A stretch of DNA of 64,000 bases from Bryobacteraceae bacterium (GTDB lineage: Bacteria; Acidobacteriota; Terriglobia; Bryobacterales; Bryobacteraceae). Below the pieces are notes generated by a model. That model did not search any database. It was not told the origin of the DNA and saw nothing but the letters and a program-made list of their open reading frames with translations. Shown piece after piece: positions 8,456-17,898 of the stretch. The number at the start of each line of letters is the position of its first letter. Position 1 is the stretch's first letter. The stretch covers positions 4,224,001 through 4,288,000 of the forward strand of contig BPGD01000001.1 in the NCBI GenBank assembly GCA_026002855.1, read 5' to 3'. Position numbers and translations under genes: made by a program.

Positions 8456-10158
8456 TCGCCACGCTTTTCCTTTTCGCCGCGCTGCCCGCCGGGGCGCAGC
8501 GTCTGGTCATCGTCTCGCTGGACGGGCTCGGCGCGGAAACATTTTTTGAAGATCCTGTTTCGGACGAGCTCACCGTGCTCAAGGCCACGGCCCGTCGCGG
8601 CGCCGCCGCCCGTGGCGTGCAGCCCGCCTTTCCATCCACCACGGCGAACTCCCACGCGGCGCTGTGGACCGGCTGCTACGGCGACGTGAACATGATCACC
8701 GCCAACGCGCCGCCACTGCTGCCGCGTTCCGGGCACACGGTGCAAGAGCGCGGCAACGGCTTCCGCGCAGAACAACTGGCGGCGGAAACGTTCTGGGTGG
8801 CGGCAGCGCGGGCGGGCATCCCGGCGGTGGTGCATCAGCCCACGCAGGGCTATCCGTTCACACGGTTCAATTCCGCCCCGGGCGCCGTGGTGGTCAACGG
8901 CTATCAGACGCGGCTGCTGGCGCCTCACGCGCTGTGGACGCCCGAGACGGGCCGCCGGTTGCCGGACGGCTCCTGGCTGTTCGAGCATGGGCCGGCGACG
9001 TTCCGCGTGGTCCTGAGAACGAAATCGGCGCGGATCACCCACACGGCCAGCGGACGCTCGGTCGAGGCGCGATGGGCGCCGGCGGAAGGCGAACCGCCGC
9101 GCCAGCGCGCGCTGGCGCGGCGCTTCAGCCCGCCGCTTTTCGTCGACGGCCCTGCGCCCGCGGCCCTCTATTTCCGCCTGTTCCGCTCGGGCGGCAGCTC
9201 GTTCCGCCTCTACGTCACGCCCTGGCATGAACTTGGCTCGTCGGTTCCGCTCGACGGCATCTTCCGCGAGGCGGGCGGGTTTGTCGGCAACGGGCCGACG
9301 GCGCTGCTGGAGAAGGCGCAGATCTCGCCGCCCGAATATCTGGAGGCGATGGAGCTGGTCATCCGCCAGATGACACGCCATGCGGCATGGCTCGAGAAGA
9401 AATTCCATCCGCGGCTGATGCTGAGCTATCTGCCCTTTCCTGACGAGATCGACCACATGTGGCTGCCGGCGGCTCGCGCCGGCGCCCCTCAGGCCCGCGC
9501 CTGGCGGCGCTGGGGCTATATCGCCATCAACCGCGGCGCCGAAGAGTTGGCCCGGCTGGCGCACGGAGGCGATTATCTGCTTTGGGTCTCCGATCACGGG
9601 ATGACGCCGGTGTCAAAGTTCGTTTCGGTGCCGGCCGTGTTGAAGCAGGCGGGGCTCGATTCGCAGGCCGTGTATCTGTATCATTCGATCCTCGTCAACA
9701 CGGTGGACTGGAAGAACGGCATCGTTCCGCTCGCCCGGCGCGAGCCGGTGGTGGAGCAGGCCCGGAGGGCGCTTGCCGCGGCGCCGGGCATCACCCTGTT
9801 CTTCACTCCGGCGCAGGACGGTGCGCGGCTGGGCATTGGCGGCCCGGCCGGCGGGGATCTGTATTTCGACTTCGCGCCTGAGACGGGCCCGGCGCCGCGC
9901 GGCCAGCGCGAGCTTTTCGCGGAGGGGCCACCGCGCGGCATGCACGGTTTTCTGCCCACGAGGCGCGACATGCAGGCGATCCTCGTGATGAGCGGCCCGC
10001 GCATCGTGCCGGGCACGTTGCTGCCCGAGATCCGCATCATTGACATCGCGCCGATGATCGCCGAACTGCTTCACTTCCCCGCCCCGGCCACCTTCCGCGG
10101 CCGCTCGCCGATCGAACTGCCGGCGCAGCGGCCCGCCGCCGCCACCGGCCGGAACTAG
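8428..10158 (+). CDS. secreted type I phosphodiesterase/alkaline phosphatase-family protein
   Basis: A 576-residue metal-dependent phosphatase-fold enzyme (nucleotide pyrophosphatase/phosphodiesterase group) with a Sec-type signal peptide ([19 protein letters not shown]). The first metal aspartate is in VIVSLDGLG, the nucleophile threonine in [12 protein letters not shown], and further metal ligands in [13 protein letters not shown] and MHGF near the C-terminus. It would hydrolyse phosphodiester or pyrophosphate bonds in the periplasm. The substrate is not predictable from sequence. Start overlaps the upstream hydrolase by 28 bp, so the two are translationally coupled. Confidence 0.85.
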   Translation: MVQTTRRRLIATLFLFAALPAGAQRLVIVSLDGLGAETFFEDPVSDELTVLKATARRGAAARGVQPAFPSTTANSHAALWTGCYGDVNMITANAPPLLPRSGHTVQERGNGFRAEQLAAETFWVAAARAGIPAVVHQPTQGYPFTRFNSAPGAVVVNGYQTRLLAPHALWTPETGRRLPDGSWLFEHGPATFRVVLRTKSARITHTASGRSVEARWAPAEGEPPRQRALARRFSPPLFVDGPAPAALYFRLFRSGGSSFRLYVTPWHELGSSVPLDGIFREAGGFVGNGPTALLEKAQISPPEYLEAMELVIRQMTRHAAWLEKKFHPRLMLSYLPFPDEIDHMWLPAARAGAPQARAWRRWGYIAINRGAEELARLAHGGDYLLWVSDHGMTPVSKFVSVPAVLKQAGLDSQAVYLYHSILVNTVDWKNGIVPLARREPVVEQARRALAAAPGITLFFTPAQDGARLGIGGPAGGDLYFDFAPETGPAPRGQRELFAEGPPRGMHGFLPTRRDMQAILVMSGPRIVPGTLLPEIRIIDIAPMIAELLHFPAPATFRGRSPIELPAQRPAAATGRN

Positions 10159-10161
10159 CCG

Positions 10162-10186
10162 CGGACGCCAGAAGCATGCGCGTCCG
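10162..10186 (+). terminator. short intergenic hairpin
   Basis: CGGACGC (10162-10168) pairs with GCGTCCG (10180-10186) in the 34-bp gap between the phosphodiesterase and the TIM-barrel gene. There is no T-tract. It could attenuate read-through or affect initiation of the next gene, whose start lies 16 bp downstream. Confidence 0.25.
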
Positions 10187-10201
10187 TGTAGGATGAGTGC
10201 C

Positions 10202-11077
10202 ATGAACCGACGCGATTTTCTCACCGCCGCGGCGGCGTTGCCGGCCGCGCCGGCCGTTGCCCAGCCCGCAGACAACCTGCCGAAGAAGGCGCGCCTGAGG
10301 CCCGCGCTGTGTGCCTATTCGTTCCGCCAGGAGCTCGAATCGAAAGCGAAGACCTACGAGGACCTCGTGCGGGCCTGCGTGGATTGGGACGTCGACGGGC
10401 TCGACATGACCGTCTACTGGGTGCCGTCAACCAGTCCGGCATGGCTTCATTCGCTGCGGCGGCTGGCCTACCGCTGCGGCGTGCAGATCTACTCCATTGC
10501 GATCCGCACCGAGCTGACCCGCGCCGGACAAAAGGAGCGGGATGCCGAGGTGGAAAACATCCGCCGCTGGGTGGACGCGGCCTCGGCCGTGGGAGCGGGT
10601 CACATCCGTGTGTTTGGCGGCTATCTGCGCAACGGCGTCACCGAAGAGCAGGCCGTGCCGTGGGTGGTGGAGTGCCTTCAGCGCGGGGCGGAGATCGCCG
10701 GGGCGCACGGGGTGATTCTCGGACTGGAAAATCACGGCGGAATTACGGCGCGGGCGGAGCGAATTCTGGAAATCGTCAGGAAAGTGAATTCGCCGTGGGT
10801 CGGCATCAACCTCGATACCGGCAATTTCCAGCAGGACCCGTGGCATCAGATGGAGATGTGCGTGCCATACGCGGTGAACGTTCAGGTCAAGTCCGAGATG
10901 ACTTACGAGGACGGCCGGCGCGGGCCGCAGGACTGGGACCGGGTGGTGAAGCTGGTGGCCGCCGGTGGCTACAAGGGCTATCTCTCGCTCGAATACGAGG
11001 CCAAGGAGCCCGCCGCGGCGGCGGTGCCGCGGCTGCTGGGCGAGCTCCGCGGCCTGTGCCGGAAGTATTCGGGCTGA
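10202..11077 (+). CDS. exported sugar phosphate isomerase/epimerase-like TIM-barrel protein
   Basis: A 291-residue xylose isomerase-like (AP endonuclease 2 superfamily) TIM barrel. It begins with a twin-arginine motif NRRDFLTAAAALPAAPAVAQ, so export is likely. Barrel features include LCAYSFRQ, DGLDMTVYWVP, ILGLENHGG (metal-site Glu), VGINLDTGN (metal-site Asp) and LSLEYEAKE (Glu). Homologues epimerise or isomerise sugars and inositols. The ATG at 10202 is preferred because it starts the RR leader and has AGGAT upstream; an in-frame ATG at 10193 would add three residues. It converges with the next gene with only 4 bp between them. Confidence 0.85.
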   Translation: MNRRDFLTAAAALPAAPAVAQPADNLPKKARLRPALCAYSFRQELESKAKTYEDLVRACVDWDVDGLDMTVYWVPSTSPAWLHSLRRLAYRCGVQIYSIAIRTELTRAGQKERDAEVENIRRWVDAASAVGAGHIRVFGGYLRNGVTEEQAVPWVVECLQRGAEIAGAHGVILGLENHGGITARAERILEIVRKVNSPWVGINLDTGNFQQDPWHQMEMCVPYAVNVQVKSEMTYEDGRRGPQDWDRVVKLVAAGGYKGYLSLEYEAKEPAAAAVPRLLGELRGLCRKYSG

Positions 11078-11081
11078 GGCG

Positions 11082-12128
11082 TCACAGGTTCCGCAGCACG
11101 AAGTTCACCAGGTGATAGCCGTCGATGTACTTGAACGGCGCCTCGCCGAGCGTGTAGTGGCCGCAGGGCAGCACGACTTCCTGAAAGTCGAGGCCGTAGC
11201 GGCGGCACAGCTCAATCGTCTGGCGTGAGAGCTCCGGCAGAAAAGTCGTGTCGTATTTCGCGTAAAGGAACAGGGATTTCTTTCTTTTTACGCTGAATTT
11301 GTCGAAATAGGCCGTCGGGCTGATGCAGAGCCAGAGCTCGCGCAGGGTCTCGAGGTCGACGTGACCTTCGAGTCCCTTCTTCACATGGAGCGTGGAAAGG
11401 CCGGTCCAGACGACGTCGGCGAAGTAGGTGGAGCAGTGGTTGAAGGCGTTCACCACCATCCGGTCGTCATGGGCGCTGGCCAGAAATGCATAGCAGGAGC
11501 CGAGGCTGGTGCCGACAATGGCGATCCGCTCGGCGCCCTGCTGCACCAGCCAGTCGACGGCGGCGCGGATGTCGATGACCGCCTGGCGGGTGGCGTCAAT
11601 GGTGCGGCCGATGTTCGAGCTGACGGCGTAGTCGGCGCGTTGCAGTTCGGCGGGCATCCGGTAGTCGTGGTAGGGAAGGCTCAGCCGGAGCGCGCTCGCG
11701 CCGAATTTCTGGAAGGCGCGCGCCAGGGCGTTGTGGGCGTCGTGGGGGGCGTTCCAGTGGGGCAGGACCAGCACGGCCTTGCGCGGGTTCTTGCCCGGAA
11801 ACCACTGCCCGTGGACAACGTTGTTCTCTTCATAGGGCGTGTGGACGGGCGAAGTAAAGCGCAGCAATCCGCCGGTCAGGTGGTAGTCGGTTACGGGCTG
11901 GTAGCCGAAGAATTCCTCGCTGTGTTCGATGGCGAACCGGCTCAGCCGAAGAAGCCGCTCGCGCGGCGGGAGTCCGTCCTGGGCATGGAGAAAGCGTGCC
12001 ACCGGCCAATGGGACGTCCATTCGAGGCCCCACTCAAAGGGGCGCACCACGCGGTTCGTGGCCGCAAAGCACATCCGTTCTTCCCACTGCTCCATCCAGC
12101 GGGCATACCAGGACCCCAACCAACCCAT
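11082..12128 (-). CDS. alpha/beta hydrolase, ABHD18-like
   Basis: A 348-residue cytosolic protein without a signal peptide. The core strand VLVLPHWNAPHDAHN leads to the nucleophile elbow VGTSLGSCYAFL. The charge-relay residues would be Asp in LYAKYDTTFLPE and His in LPCGHYTLG. The overall order resembles the ABHD18/DUF2048 group of alpha/beta hydrolases, whose substrates are poorly known. The gene stands alone on the reverse strand between forward genes. An ester or lipid substrate is only a guess. Confidence 0.7.
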   Translation of the reverse strand: MGWLGSWYARWMEQWEERMCFAATNRVVRPFEWGLEWTSHWPVARFLHAQDGLPPRERLLRLSRFAIEHSEEFFGYQPVTDYHLTGGLLRFTSPVHTPYEENNVVHGQWFPGKNPRKAVLVLPHWNAPHDAHNALARAFQKFGASALRLSLPYHDYRMPAELQRADYAVSSNIGRTIDATRQAVIDIRAAVDWLVQQGAERIAIVGTSLGSCYAFLASAHDDRMVVNAFNHCSTYFADVVWTGLSTLHVKKGLEGHVDLETLRELWLCISPTAYFDKFSVKRKKSLFLYAKYDTTFLPELSRQTIELCRRYGLDFQEVVLPCGHYTLGEAPFKYIDGYHLVNFVLRNL

Positions 12129-12171
12129 GATGTGTCAGAACTTCTCAGGGTAGCACTCCTTCTCATGGCAG

Positions 12172-12218
12172 GGAGCCTCCGTGACCGCGCAGGACAACAG
12201 CAGTGCCGTGGAGGCTCC
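12172..12218 (-). repeat. 9-bp inverted repeat in intergenic region
   Basis: GGAGCCTCC (12172-12180) and GGAGGCTCC (12210-12218) are perfect inverse complements around a 29-base loop. They lie between the stop of the reverse-strand gene at 12328-13548 and the start of the ABHD18-like gene. They could form a weak Rho-dependent terminator or a regulatory dyad; no T-tract follows. Confidence 0.3.
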
Positions 12219-12327
12219 TTCCGCTCCCCCTTCGGAAGGGCTCCAGTCGCAGCTCAGAAGCGCGAGAGTCGCACCCGAAAGGCGTGATTTTCGGACGGGC
12301 GGGCGATGCGTCGGCGCGCACCCGCGG

Positions 12328-13548
12328 TCAACGTTCCACGGGCAGGATGGAGGTGAACGCCAGTCCGTTGAACCGCAGTCCGAGCACGCTGACCGCGCCG
12401 CTGGAGGCGCTGAATTCGAGCACGCCACGCTTGCCGCGCATGGCGGTCATCTCCGGCCTGTCACGGACCACGAAGGCGTCGCGCTGCCGCGGGTTCAGAG
12501 GCAGGGTGAAGCGTCCGATCTCCGCGCCAGTGTCATCCCGCGCGACGACGGTGACGGTAACCGGCGAGGCCCCCGGGTTCAACACCGCCACGGCGGTGGT
12601 GAAGTCCGTCTCGTCGAAAACGATGAAAGAGCCGGCGGAATTGCTCGAGGAGAGGGGCACGACGCCCTCCTGCGGATTCACGCCCTGCAACGCCTGCCGG
12701 AAGATGCCGTAGCCGATGACGCCTTCAGGGGATTCGATCTGTACCCAGCCCTGGGTGAGCGGGCCCACGTTGGGGACTTCGACGACGCCCGTGCCGTGGG
12801 GTCCGAGATTGACGGCGGCCGAAGATCCGTTGATGCCGGGCACGGTAAGCGCTGAACCATCGGTGGCAAAGAAGCGAACTGCGGCCTGGACGGGCGCGGC
12901 GGTCGTGTTGTGCAGGTAAACGGCCGTGGCCCAGTTGCCGAGGTCGCTGGACGAACCGAAGGCAAGCTGCGGCAGAACTTTCGTGAGGCCGCTGACTGGG
13001 GTACCTGGAGAGGCTGTCCAGGCGGTTGTATAAATGCGGTCGCCCAGATCGGCCTGACCATTCCCATTGGCCGCGTTGCCGGCCGCATAGAACACCACGT
13101 CGCCGAAGCCGACGTCCGATGGAGGAGTCCATTCCACTTCCCAGGTGGAAGAGCCCGTCGTGCCGGCCCGCGTGCCGGTGAGCGTGTGCGTGACATACTG
13201 CTTGCCCTCAGCCGTCCGCAACTGATTTGTGTTGTCGATGATCCGGAAGCTGCCGGCCGTCTGATTCGGGTTGGAAGCCGCGCGGGCGGTCAATTCAAAG
13301 CCCCAGCGGGTGGCGTTGGGATCGGAAAGCGTGACTTTCACTTTCACCGGCTGGCCGGGCGTCCAGTTCATCACTCCATCGAAACGAACCTGAAGACTGC
13401 CAGGGCCGGAGTTGGGCGTACCGCCGTGGCAGGCGGAGCAGTTGCCTTCGCCGGGCGCCCCGCTCACCTGCGCGGGCGCGCCGTTGCTGTTGGCCCACAT
13501 GGACGGGGCAAAGCCCAGCAGGAGCAGCATGACTGCAAGCCGTCTCAT
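12328..13548 (-). CDS. secreted protein with Reeler/choice-of-anchor-V-like domain and CxxCH motif
   Basis: A 406-residue protein with a clear signal peptide (RRLAVMLLLLGFAPSMWA). Residues 30-190 look like a choice-of-anchor V/Reeler-type beta-sandwich; it includes a CSACHGG motif (a c-type haem-binding signature) near residue 37 and the segment VGFGDVVFYAAGNAANGNGQ. Residues about 195-406 contain two further beta-sandwich stretches (NWATAVYLHNTT; TDFTTAVAVLNPG) typical of long acidobacterial secreted proteins. A surface or extracellular role is likely; whether haem is bound is uncertain since there is only one motif. Confidence 0.7.
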   Translation of the reverse strand: MRRLAVMLLLLGFAPSMWANSNGAPAQVSGAPGEGNCSACHGGTPNSGPGSLQVRFDGVMNWTPGQPVKVKVTLSDPNATRWGFELTARAASNPNQTAGSFRIIDNTNQLRTAEGKQYVTHTLTGTRAGTTGSSTWEVEWTPPSDVGFGDVVFYAAGNAANGNGQADLGDRIYTTAWTASPGTPVSGLTKVLPQLAFGSSSDLGNWATAVYLHNTTAAPVQAAVRFFATDGSALTVPGINGSSAAVNLGPHGTGVVEVPNVGPLTQGWVQIESPEGVIGYGIFRQALQGVNPQEGVVPLSSSNSAGSFIVFDETDFTTAVAVLNPGASPVTVTVVARDDTGAEIGRFTLPLNPRQRDAFVVRDRPEMTAMRGKRGVLEFSASSGAVSVLGLRFNGLAFTSILPVER

Positions 13549-13733
13549 GGTTCATCTCCCTCCACGACTTCGATCCCAGCCTGGTGCGATCGAGCGCCTG
13601 TGTCTATTGAAGCGCGAAACCGGGCCGGGGTTGCAAAGGAATTGAAAGTTTTCTGCGAACAGGCGGGACAGCGGACGGACGACAGGCCGTGATATGTTCA
13701 AACCGTAACGGCGAGCTTGAGGAGGCAACCGGC

Positions 13734-15023
13734 ATGAGCACATGGACGCGACGGCATTTCTTCCAGGGAGCGACGATGGCGCTGGCGGCGACGCGCGTCA
13801 TCGGCGCCAATGACAGGATCCGCATCGGCGTGGTGGGCATCGGCGGCCGCGGGCGCGATCACATCCAGTCGTTCCTCCAGATCCCGCAGGCGCAGATCAC
13901 CGGACTGTGCGATGTGAACCAGGCGGCGCGCGAGCGCGGCCAGGCGATCCTGGCCAAGGCGGGCGCGCCGAAGGCAGAAGAGTATGTCGACATGAGGAAG
14001 ATGTTCGACAGCAAAGACGTCGACGCCGTATCGATCGCCACGCCGAATCACTGGCACGCGCTGGCCACGATCTGGGCCTGCCGCGCCGGCAAGGATGTCT
14101 ACTGTGAGAAGCCGGCGAGCCACAACATTTACGAGGCGTACAAGATGATCGAGGTGGCGCGCGAGACCAGGCGGATGGTGCAGATCGGCTCGCAGAGCCG
14201 CTCGACGCCCCACAAGATCCGCGCCATTCAGGAGCTCCAGAACGGCATCATCGGGCCGCTGTACATGGCCAAGGGCCTGTGCTTCAAGCGGCGGCGCTCG
14301 ATCGGCAAGACGCCGCCGGAGCCGGTGCCGCCCGGACTGGACTGGGACCTGTTCCTGGGACCTGCGCCCATGCGGCCGTACACGAAGAACCGCTTCGCCT
14401 ACAACTGGCACTGGTTCTGGGACACCGGCAACGGCGACATCGGCAACCAGGGCATCCACGAGATGGACCTGTGCCGGTGGGCGCTTGGGGACATCGGCCT
14501 GCCGCAGACGGCCGTCTCCACCGGCGGCAAGCTTGTCTACGACGACGACCAGGAGACGCCGAACACGCAGTATGCAAGCTTCTCCTACGGGCCGAAGCAG
14601 ATCACCTTTGAAGTGCGCGGGCTGCTCACCGGCCCCGAGGGCGGCCAGCCGGTGGGGACGTATCCGGTGGGCAACCTGTATTTCGGCAGCGAAGGCTGGA
14701 TGTGGCTGGACGAGCGCGGTTATCAGGTCTACAAGGGCGAGAAGAACGAACTGGCAGCCGATGTGAAGGCCGAGCGCGGCAAGAACACGACGGTGCTTCA
14801 CATGGAGAATTTCCTGCATGCCTGCCGCACGCGGAACCACAAGGACCTGACCGCGGACATCGAGATCGGGGCGACGAGCGTGATCCTGGTGCACATGGCC
14901 AACATCAGCTATCGCGTGGGCCGTGTGCTGCACTGGGACGACCGCGCGCGGAACTTCGGCGCGGACGCCGAGGCCAACGCGCTCATTTCGCGCAACTACC
15001 GTGCGCCTTACGTGGTGAGCTGA
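13734..15023 (+). CDS. Tat-exported Gfo/Idh/MocA-family oxidoreductase
   Basis: A 429-residue protein with a twin-arginine leader (TRRHFFQGATMALAATRV) followed by an NAD(P)-binding Rossmann fold (IRIGVVGIGGRGRDH) and the family active-site motif CEKPASHN, with ATPNHWHAL before it and GNQGIHEMDLCRWAL in the C-terminal domain. Members oxidise or hydrolyse sugars and glycosides; Tat-exported members keep a tightly bound cofactor. Start at 13734 is supported by GAGGAGG 8 bp upstream. A VOC-fold gene follows 11 bp downstream. Confidence 0.88.
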   Translation: MSTWTRRHFFQGATMALAATRVIGANDRIRIGVVGIGGRGRDHIQSFLQIPQAQITGLCDVNQAARERGQAILAKAGAPKAEEYVDMRKMFDSKDVDAVSIATPNHWHALATIWACRAGKDVYCEKPASHNIYEAYKMIEVARETRRMVQIGSQSRSTPHKIRAIQELQNGIIGPLYMAKGLCFKRRRSIGKTPPEPVPPGLDWDLFLGPAPMRPYTKNRFAYNWHWFWDTGNGDIGNQGIHEMDLCRWALGDIGLPQTAVSTGGKLVYDDDQETPNTQYASFSYGPKQITFEVRGLLTGPEGGQPVGTYPVGNLYFGSEGWMWLDERGYQVYKGEKNELAADVKAERGKNTTVLHMENFLHACRTRNHKDLTADIEIGATSVILVHMANISYRVGRVLHWDDRARNFGADAEANALISRNYRAPYVVS

Positions 15024-15034
15024 GGGCAGGCGTG

Positions 15035-15409
15035 ATGATTCGCGGCATCGAGCATACGGCCATTGCCACGCCAGACCCGGCAGGGCTGGCCCAGTGGTAT
15101 GTGGAGACGCTGGGCTTTACGATCAACTACCGCGGGTCGACGGCGGTGTTTGCCAAGGCGCCCGACGGGACGATGATCGAATTCATTCCGGCCGAGGGCG
15201 AGCGCGGGCCGAACGCAATGAAGTCGCCGGGCCTGCGGCATCTGGCGCTGACGGTGGACGACTTCGAGGCTGCCTACGCGGCGCTCCAGCGCAAGGGGGT
15301 CCATTTCCTGGGCGAGCCCACGGAAAGCAAGGGCAACAAGGTGGTCTTCTTCGCCGACCCGGAGGGCAACATCCTGCATCTGCTCCAGCGCGCCGTGCCG
15401 CTGCCCTGA
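15035..15409 (+). CDS. VOC-family (glyoxalase/dioxygenase-fold) protein
   Basis: A 124-residue single-module VOC protein. It shows the paired beta-alpha-beta-beta-beta pattern with metal-type residues in IEHTAIATPD (His), TMIEFI (Glu), LRHLALTVDD (His) and GNILHLLQ. Such proteins bind a divalent metal and act as lyases, epimerases or dioxygenases on small molecules. It lacks an export signal although the preceding oxidoreductase has one. GAGGGCAGG precedes the start; a GTG at 15032 is an alternative one codon earlier. Substrate unknown. Confidence 0.82.
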   Translation: MIRGIEHTAIATPDPAGLAQWYVETLGFTINYRGSTAVFAKAPDGTMIEFIPAEGERGPNAMKSPGLRHLALTVDDFEAAYAALQRKGVHFLGEPTESKGNKVVFFADPEGNILHLLQRAVPLP

Positions 15410-15531
15410 TGGACCTGCGGCCGTGACCGTGTGCGGCGAAAAATTCGCAGCGTGAAATCAGCGGCTTGGCGCGCCAGGCGGGTTGGCCGCGGGCCGCAGG
15501 CGGCGAGCGTGACGGGCGGAGGTCCGCTGAA

Positions 15532-16851
15532 GTGCCGCGGAGCAGCCGCCCTTTCGATCCTTCCCGACTGAAGCCTTCGCTGATTGATCTGGCTCTCCAG
15601 GACCGGCTGGAAACGGCCGCGCATCCTGATCCCTTCAGTGTGCTGCTGGAGCTGCGCCACGGCGCCAATGCGGCGGACCTCCTCCGCCTGGTTCCAGCGG
15701 CCGCGCGGATTGGGGCCGAGTCACGCGGGCTGTTCGTGGCGCGGCTGACGAAGGGAGAGATCCTGGACCTGGCGCGGCGAGGCCGGGAGGTGCTGTACCG
15801 GATCTGGCTGAACCATCCGGTGCGGGCGCTTTCCTCGCTGGCGACGATCCAGGCCGATGCCGCGCTGGCTGGCTTTGGCGCGGCGGGCCAGGGCATCGTG
15901 TGGGCGGTGGCAGATTCTGGCGTCGCGCCCCACGCGCACTTTGATCAGCACCGCAATCTCGAACTGCCCGCGGGCGTCGAGCATAGGGACTTCACCGGTG
16001 GCGGGTCGCCGCTGACGGATGAATTCGGCCACGGGACCCATGTGGCCGGCATCATCGCCGGATGCGCGCCGGCCGGAGCACAGGCGCCGCCGGGCACGGA
16101 AACGGCACGGCTGCGCGGTGTGGCACCGGAGGCGAAGATCGTCTCGCTGAAGGTGCTGGGCGCCGACGGGGCGGGCGAAGTCTCGAGCATTCTGGCGGCG
16201 CTCGACTACGTGCAGCAGGTGAATGACCACGGCCGGCGGCTGCTGATCCACGGCGTGAACCTCTCGCTCGGCTACGAGTTCGACCCGGAGTGGTTTGCCT
16301 GCGGGGCGTCGCCGCTGTGCCGGGAGATCGACCGGCTGGTGATGTCGGGCGTGTCGGTGGTGGTGGCGGCGGGCAATTCGGGCTATGGATGGCAGAACTC
16401 GATGCATACGGGCGTCACTGCGGGCTGTCTGGACCTGACGATCAATGACCCTGGCAACGCCGAGCTGGCGATCACGGTGGGCTCGACACACCGCGAGCGG
16501 CCGCACACCTACGGCGTGTCGTACTTTTCGTCGAAGGGGCCGACAGGGGACGGGCGGATGAAGCCGGACCTGGTGGCGCCGGGCGAACGGATCGTAAGCT
16601 GCGCGGCGCCGGCGAAGGCGCCTGCGGGAACGGACTGGCGCCTGGCGTACGTGGAGGACTCGGGCACGTCGATGGCGGCGCCGCATGTTTCCGGCGCGGT
16701 GGCGGCGTTTCTTTCCGTGCGGCGGGAATTCATCGGACGTCCGCTGGACGTAAAGGAGATTTTTCTGGCCTCCGCCACCGATCTGCGGCGGGCGGCCAAT
16801 TTCCAGGGGCGCGGACTGGTGAATCTGTTCCGCGCCCTGCAACTGAGGTAA
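15532..16851 (+). CDS. subtilisin-like serine protease (S8), apparently not exported
   Basis: A 439-residue peptidase with an intact triad: Asp128 in VADSGVAPH, His167 in FGHGTHVAG, oxyanion Asn282 in AAGNSG, Ser380 in GTSMAAPHVSG. An N-terminal region of about 115 residues could be a pro-domain. No signal peptide is seen with either start. The GTG at 15532 follows GGGCGGAGG at good spacing; an in-frame TTG at 15466 would give 461 residues without a good ribosome-binding site. The substrate is unknown. A hydrolase gene follows on the same strand after about 160 bp. Confidence 0.85.
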   Translation: MPRSSRPFDPSRLKPSLIDLALQDRLETAAHPDPFSVLLELRHGANAADLLRLVPAAARIGAESRGLFVARLTKGEILDLARRGREVLYRIWLNHPVRALSSLATIQADAALAGFGAAGQGIVWAVADSGVAPHAHFDQHRNLELPAGVEHRDFTGGGSPLTDEFGHGTHVAGIIAGCAPAGAQAPPGTETARLRGVAPEAKIVSLKVLGADGAGEVSSILAALDYVQQVNDHGRRLLIHGVNLSLGYEFDPEWFACGASPLCREIDRLVMSGVSVVVAAGNSGYGWQNSMHTGVTAGCLDLTINDPGNAELAITVGSTHRERPHTYGVSYFSSKGPTGDGRMKPDLVAPGERIVSCAAPAKAPAGTDWRLAYVEDSGTSMAAPHVSGAVAAFLSVRREFIGRPLDVKEIFLASATDLRRAANFQGRGLVNLFRALQLR

Positions 16852-17013
16852 ACGGGCCGTCACGGCCCTGCGCGGGATTTACAGGGAGAAGAATTTCCGC
16901 GGGGGCCGCGCCGGAACGGCTTGCTCTCGTAGCGCTTCGCGCTGCCTGACCCGCGGCCCAGAAGAGGAGGATTTTCGGGAAATCACTTTTTCCGTTCCGG
17001 ATGGAGAAATGAA

Positions 17014-17889
17014 ATGGAGTATTTTCGTATTGATTTCGACGCGTCGGGAAAGATCCTGAAGGAGGCGCAGCGGGAAAGCTTTTTTCAATTCATCCAGCGC
17101 GAGCGGCCCGGGCGCGTGCTTTTCGTGGCGCATGGGTGGCTGAACGACGTCTACGCGAGCGGACGGCTTTTTGCGTGGTTCGCGGAGGCGCTGCGGCCGG
17201 TGCCGGTTTGCGGGATCGCCTGGCCCTCGCATCCGTTCAGGCGGAACACGGCGGGGCTCGTTGAAGCGGGCGTGGAGGCGACGTCCTATTACCTCATGAA
17301 GGAGCGGGCCGCGGACGTCGGCACGGGCGGACTGGCTCCGCTGGTGCGCACGCTCAAGTCCGTGTCCGGAGCCACGGAGGCGCACTTTGCGGGGCATTCG
17401 TTCGGGGCGCGGCTGGTGACCGCGGCGGCGATGGCGCTGGGGCGGCCGGAGGGGCAGGCGATGGTCGAGTCCATGATGCTGATCCAGGCGGCGTTTTCCC
17501 AGTTCGCTTTCAGTCCTGGCGGGTTCTTCCGGCCGGTGGTGGAGGAACGGATGGTGCGCTGGTCGATTGGCGTGACGCACACTGTGCACGACAAGGCGGT
17601 GGGGCTGGCCTATCCGTTCGCGTCGTTTCTCAGGAAGCAGAACGCGTCCGGCCTGGGCGGGCCGAACGATCCGTACGGCGGACTCGGCGCCAACGGCGCG
17701 CGGGGGCTCGGGCCGGAGGAGTGTGTCCACGTGAACATCGACGACGTGGCGACCATCGAGAAGTACCGCGGCACGCCGGTCATCAACCTGAACGCGGACC
17801 GGGTGATTCCGGGCCACACGCAGTTCTGCAAGCCGCAGGTCGCGGCGGCGCTGCGCGCGCTGATGGGCGTGGCCGTGAAGGCCGGCTAA
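17014..17889 (+). CDS. alpha/beta hydrolase-fold protein of unknown function
   Basis: A 291-residue protein. The strand VLFVAHGWLNDVY near residue 35 and the elbow AHFAGHSFGARLV (GHSFG, putative Ser nucleophile) near residue 130 define an alpha/beta hydrolase fold; a His in PGHTQF near the C-terminus could complete the triad. It also contains glycine-rich ASGLGGPNDPYGGLGANGAR. No signal peptide. Homologous folds include esterases and serine-hydrolase-like effectors. Start ATG at 17014 has GATGGAGAAATG upstream. It follows the subtilase and may be co-transcribed with it. Confidence 0.65.
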   Translation: MEYFRIDFDASGKILKEAQRESFFQFIQRERPGRVLFVAHGWLNDVYASGRLFAWFAEALRPVPVCGIAWPSHPFRRNTAGLVEAGVEATSYYLMKERAADVGTGGLAPLVRTLKSVSGATEAHFAGHSFGARLVTAAAMALGRPEGQAMVESMMLIQAAFSQFAFSPGGFFRPVVEERMVRWSIGVTHTVHDKAVGLAYPFASFLRKQNASGLGGPNDPYGGLGANGARGLGPEECVHVNIDDVATIEKYRGTPVINLNADRVIPGHTQFCKPQVAAALRALMGVAVKAG

Positions 17890-17898
17890 GGCGCCCTT

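Noticed and set aside
16854-16868. GGGCC/GGCCC hairpin after the subtilase gene
   Set aside because: Only five base pairs and no T-tract; common by chance at this GC content.
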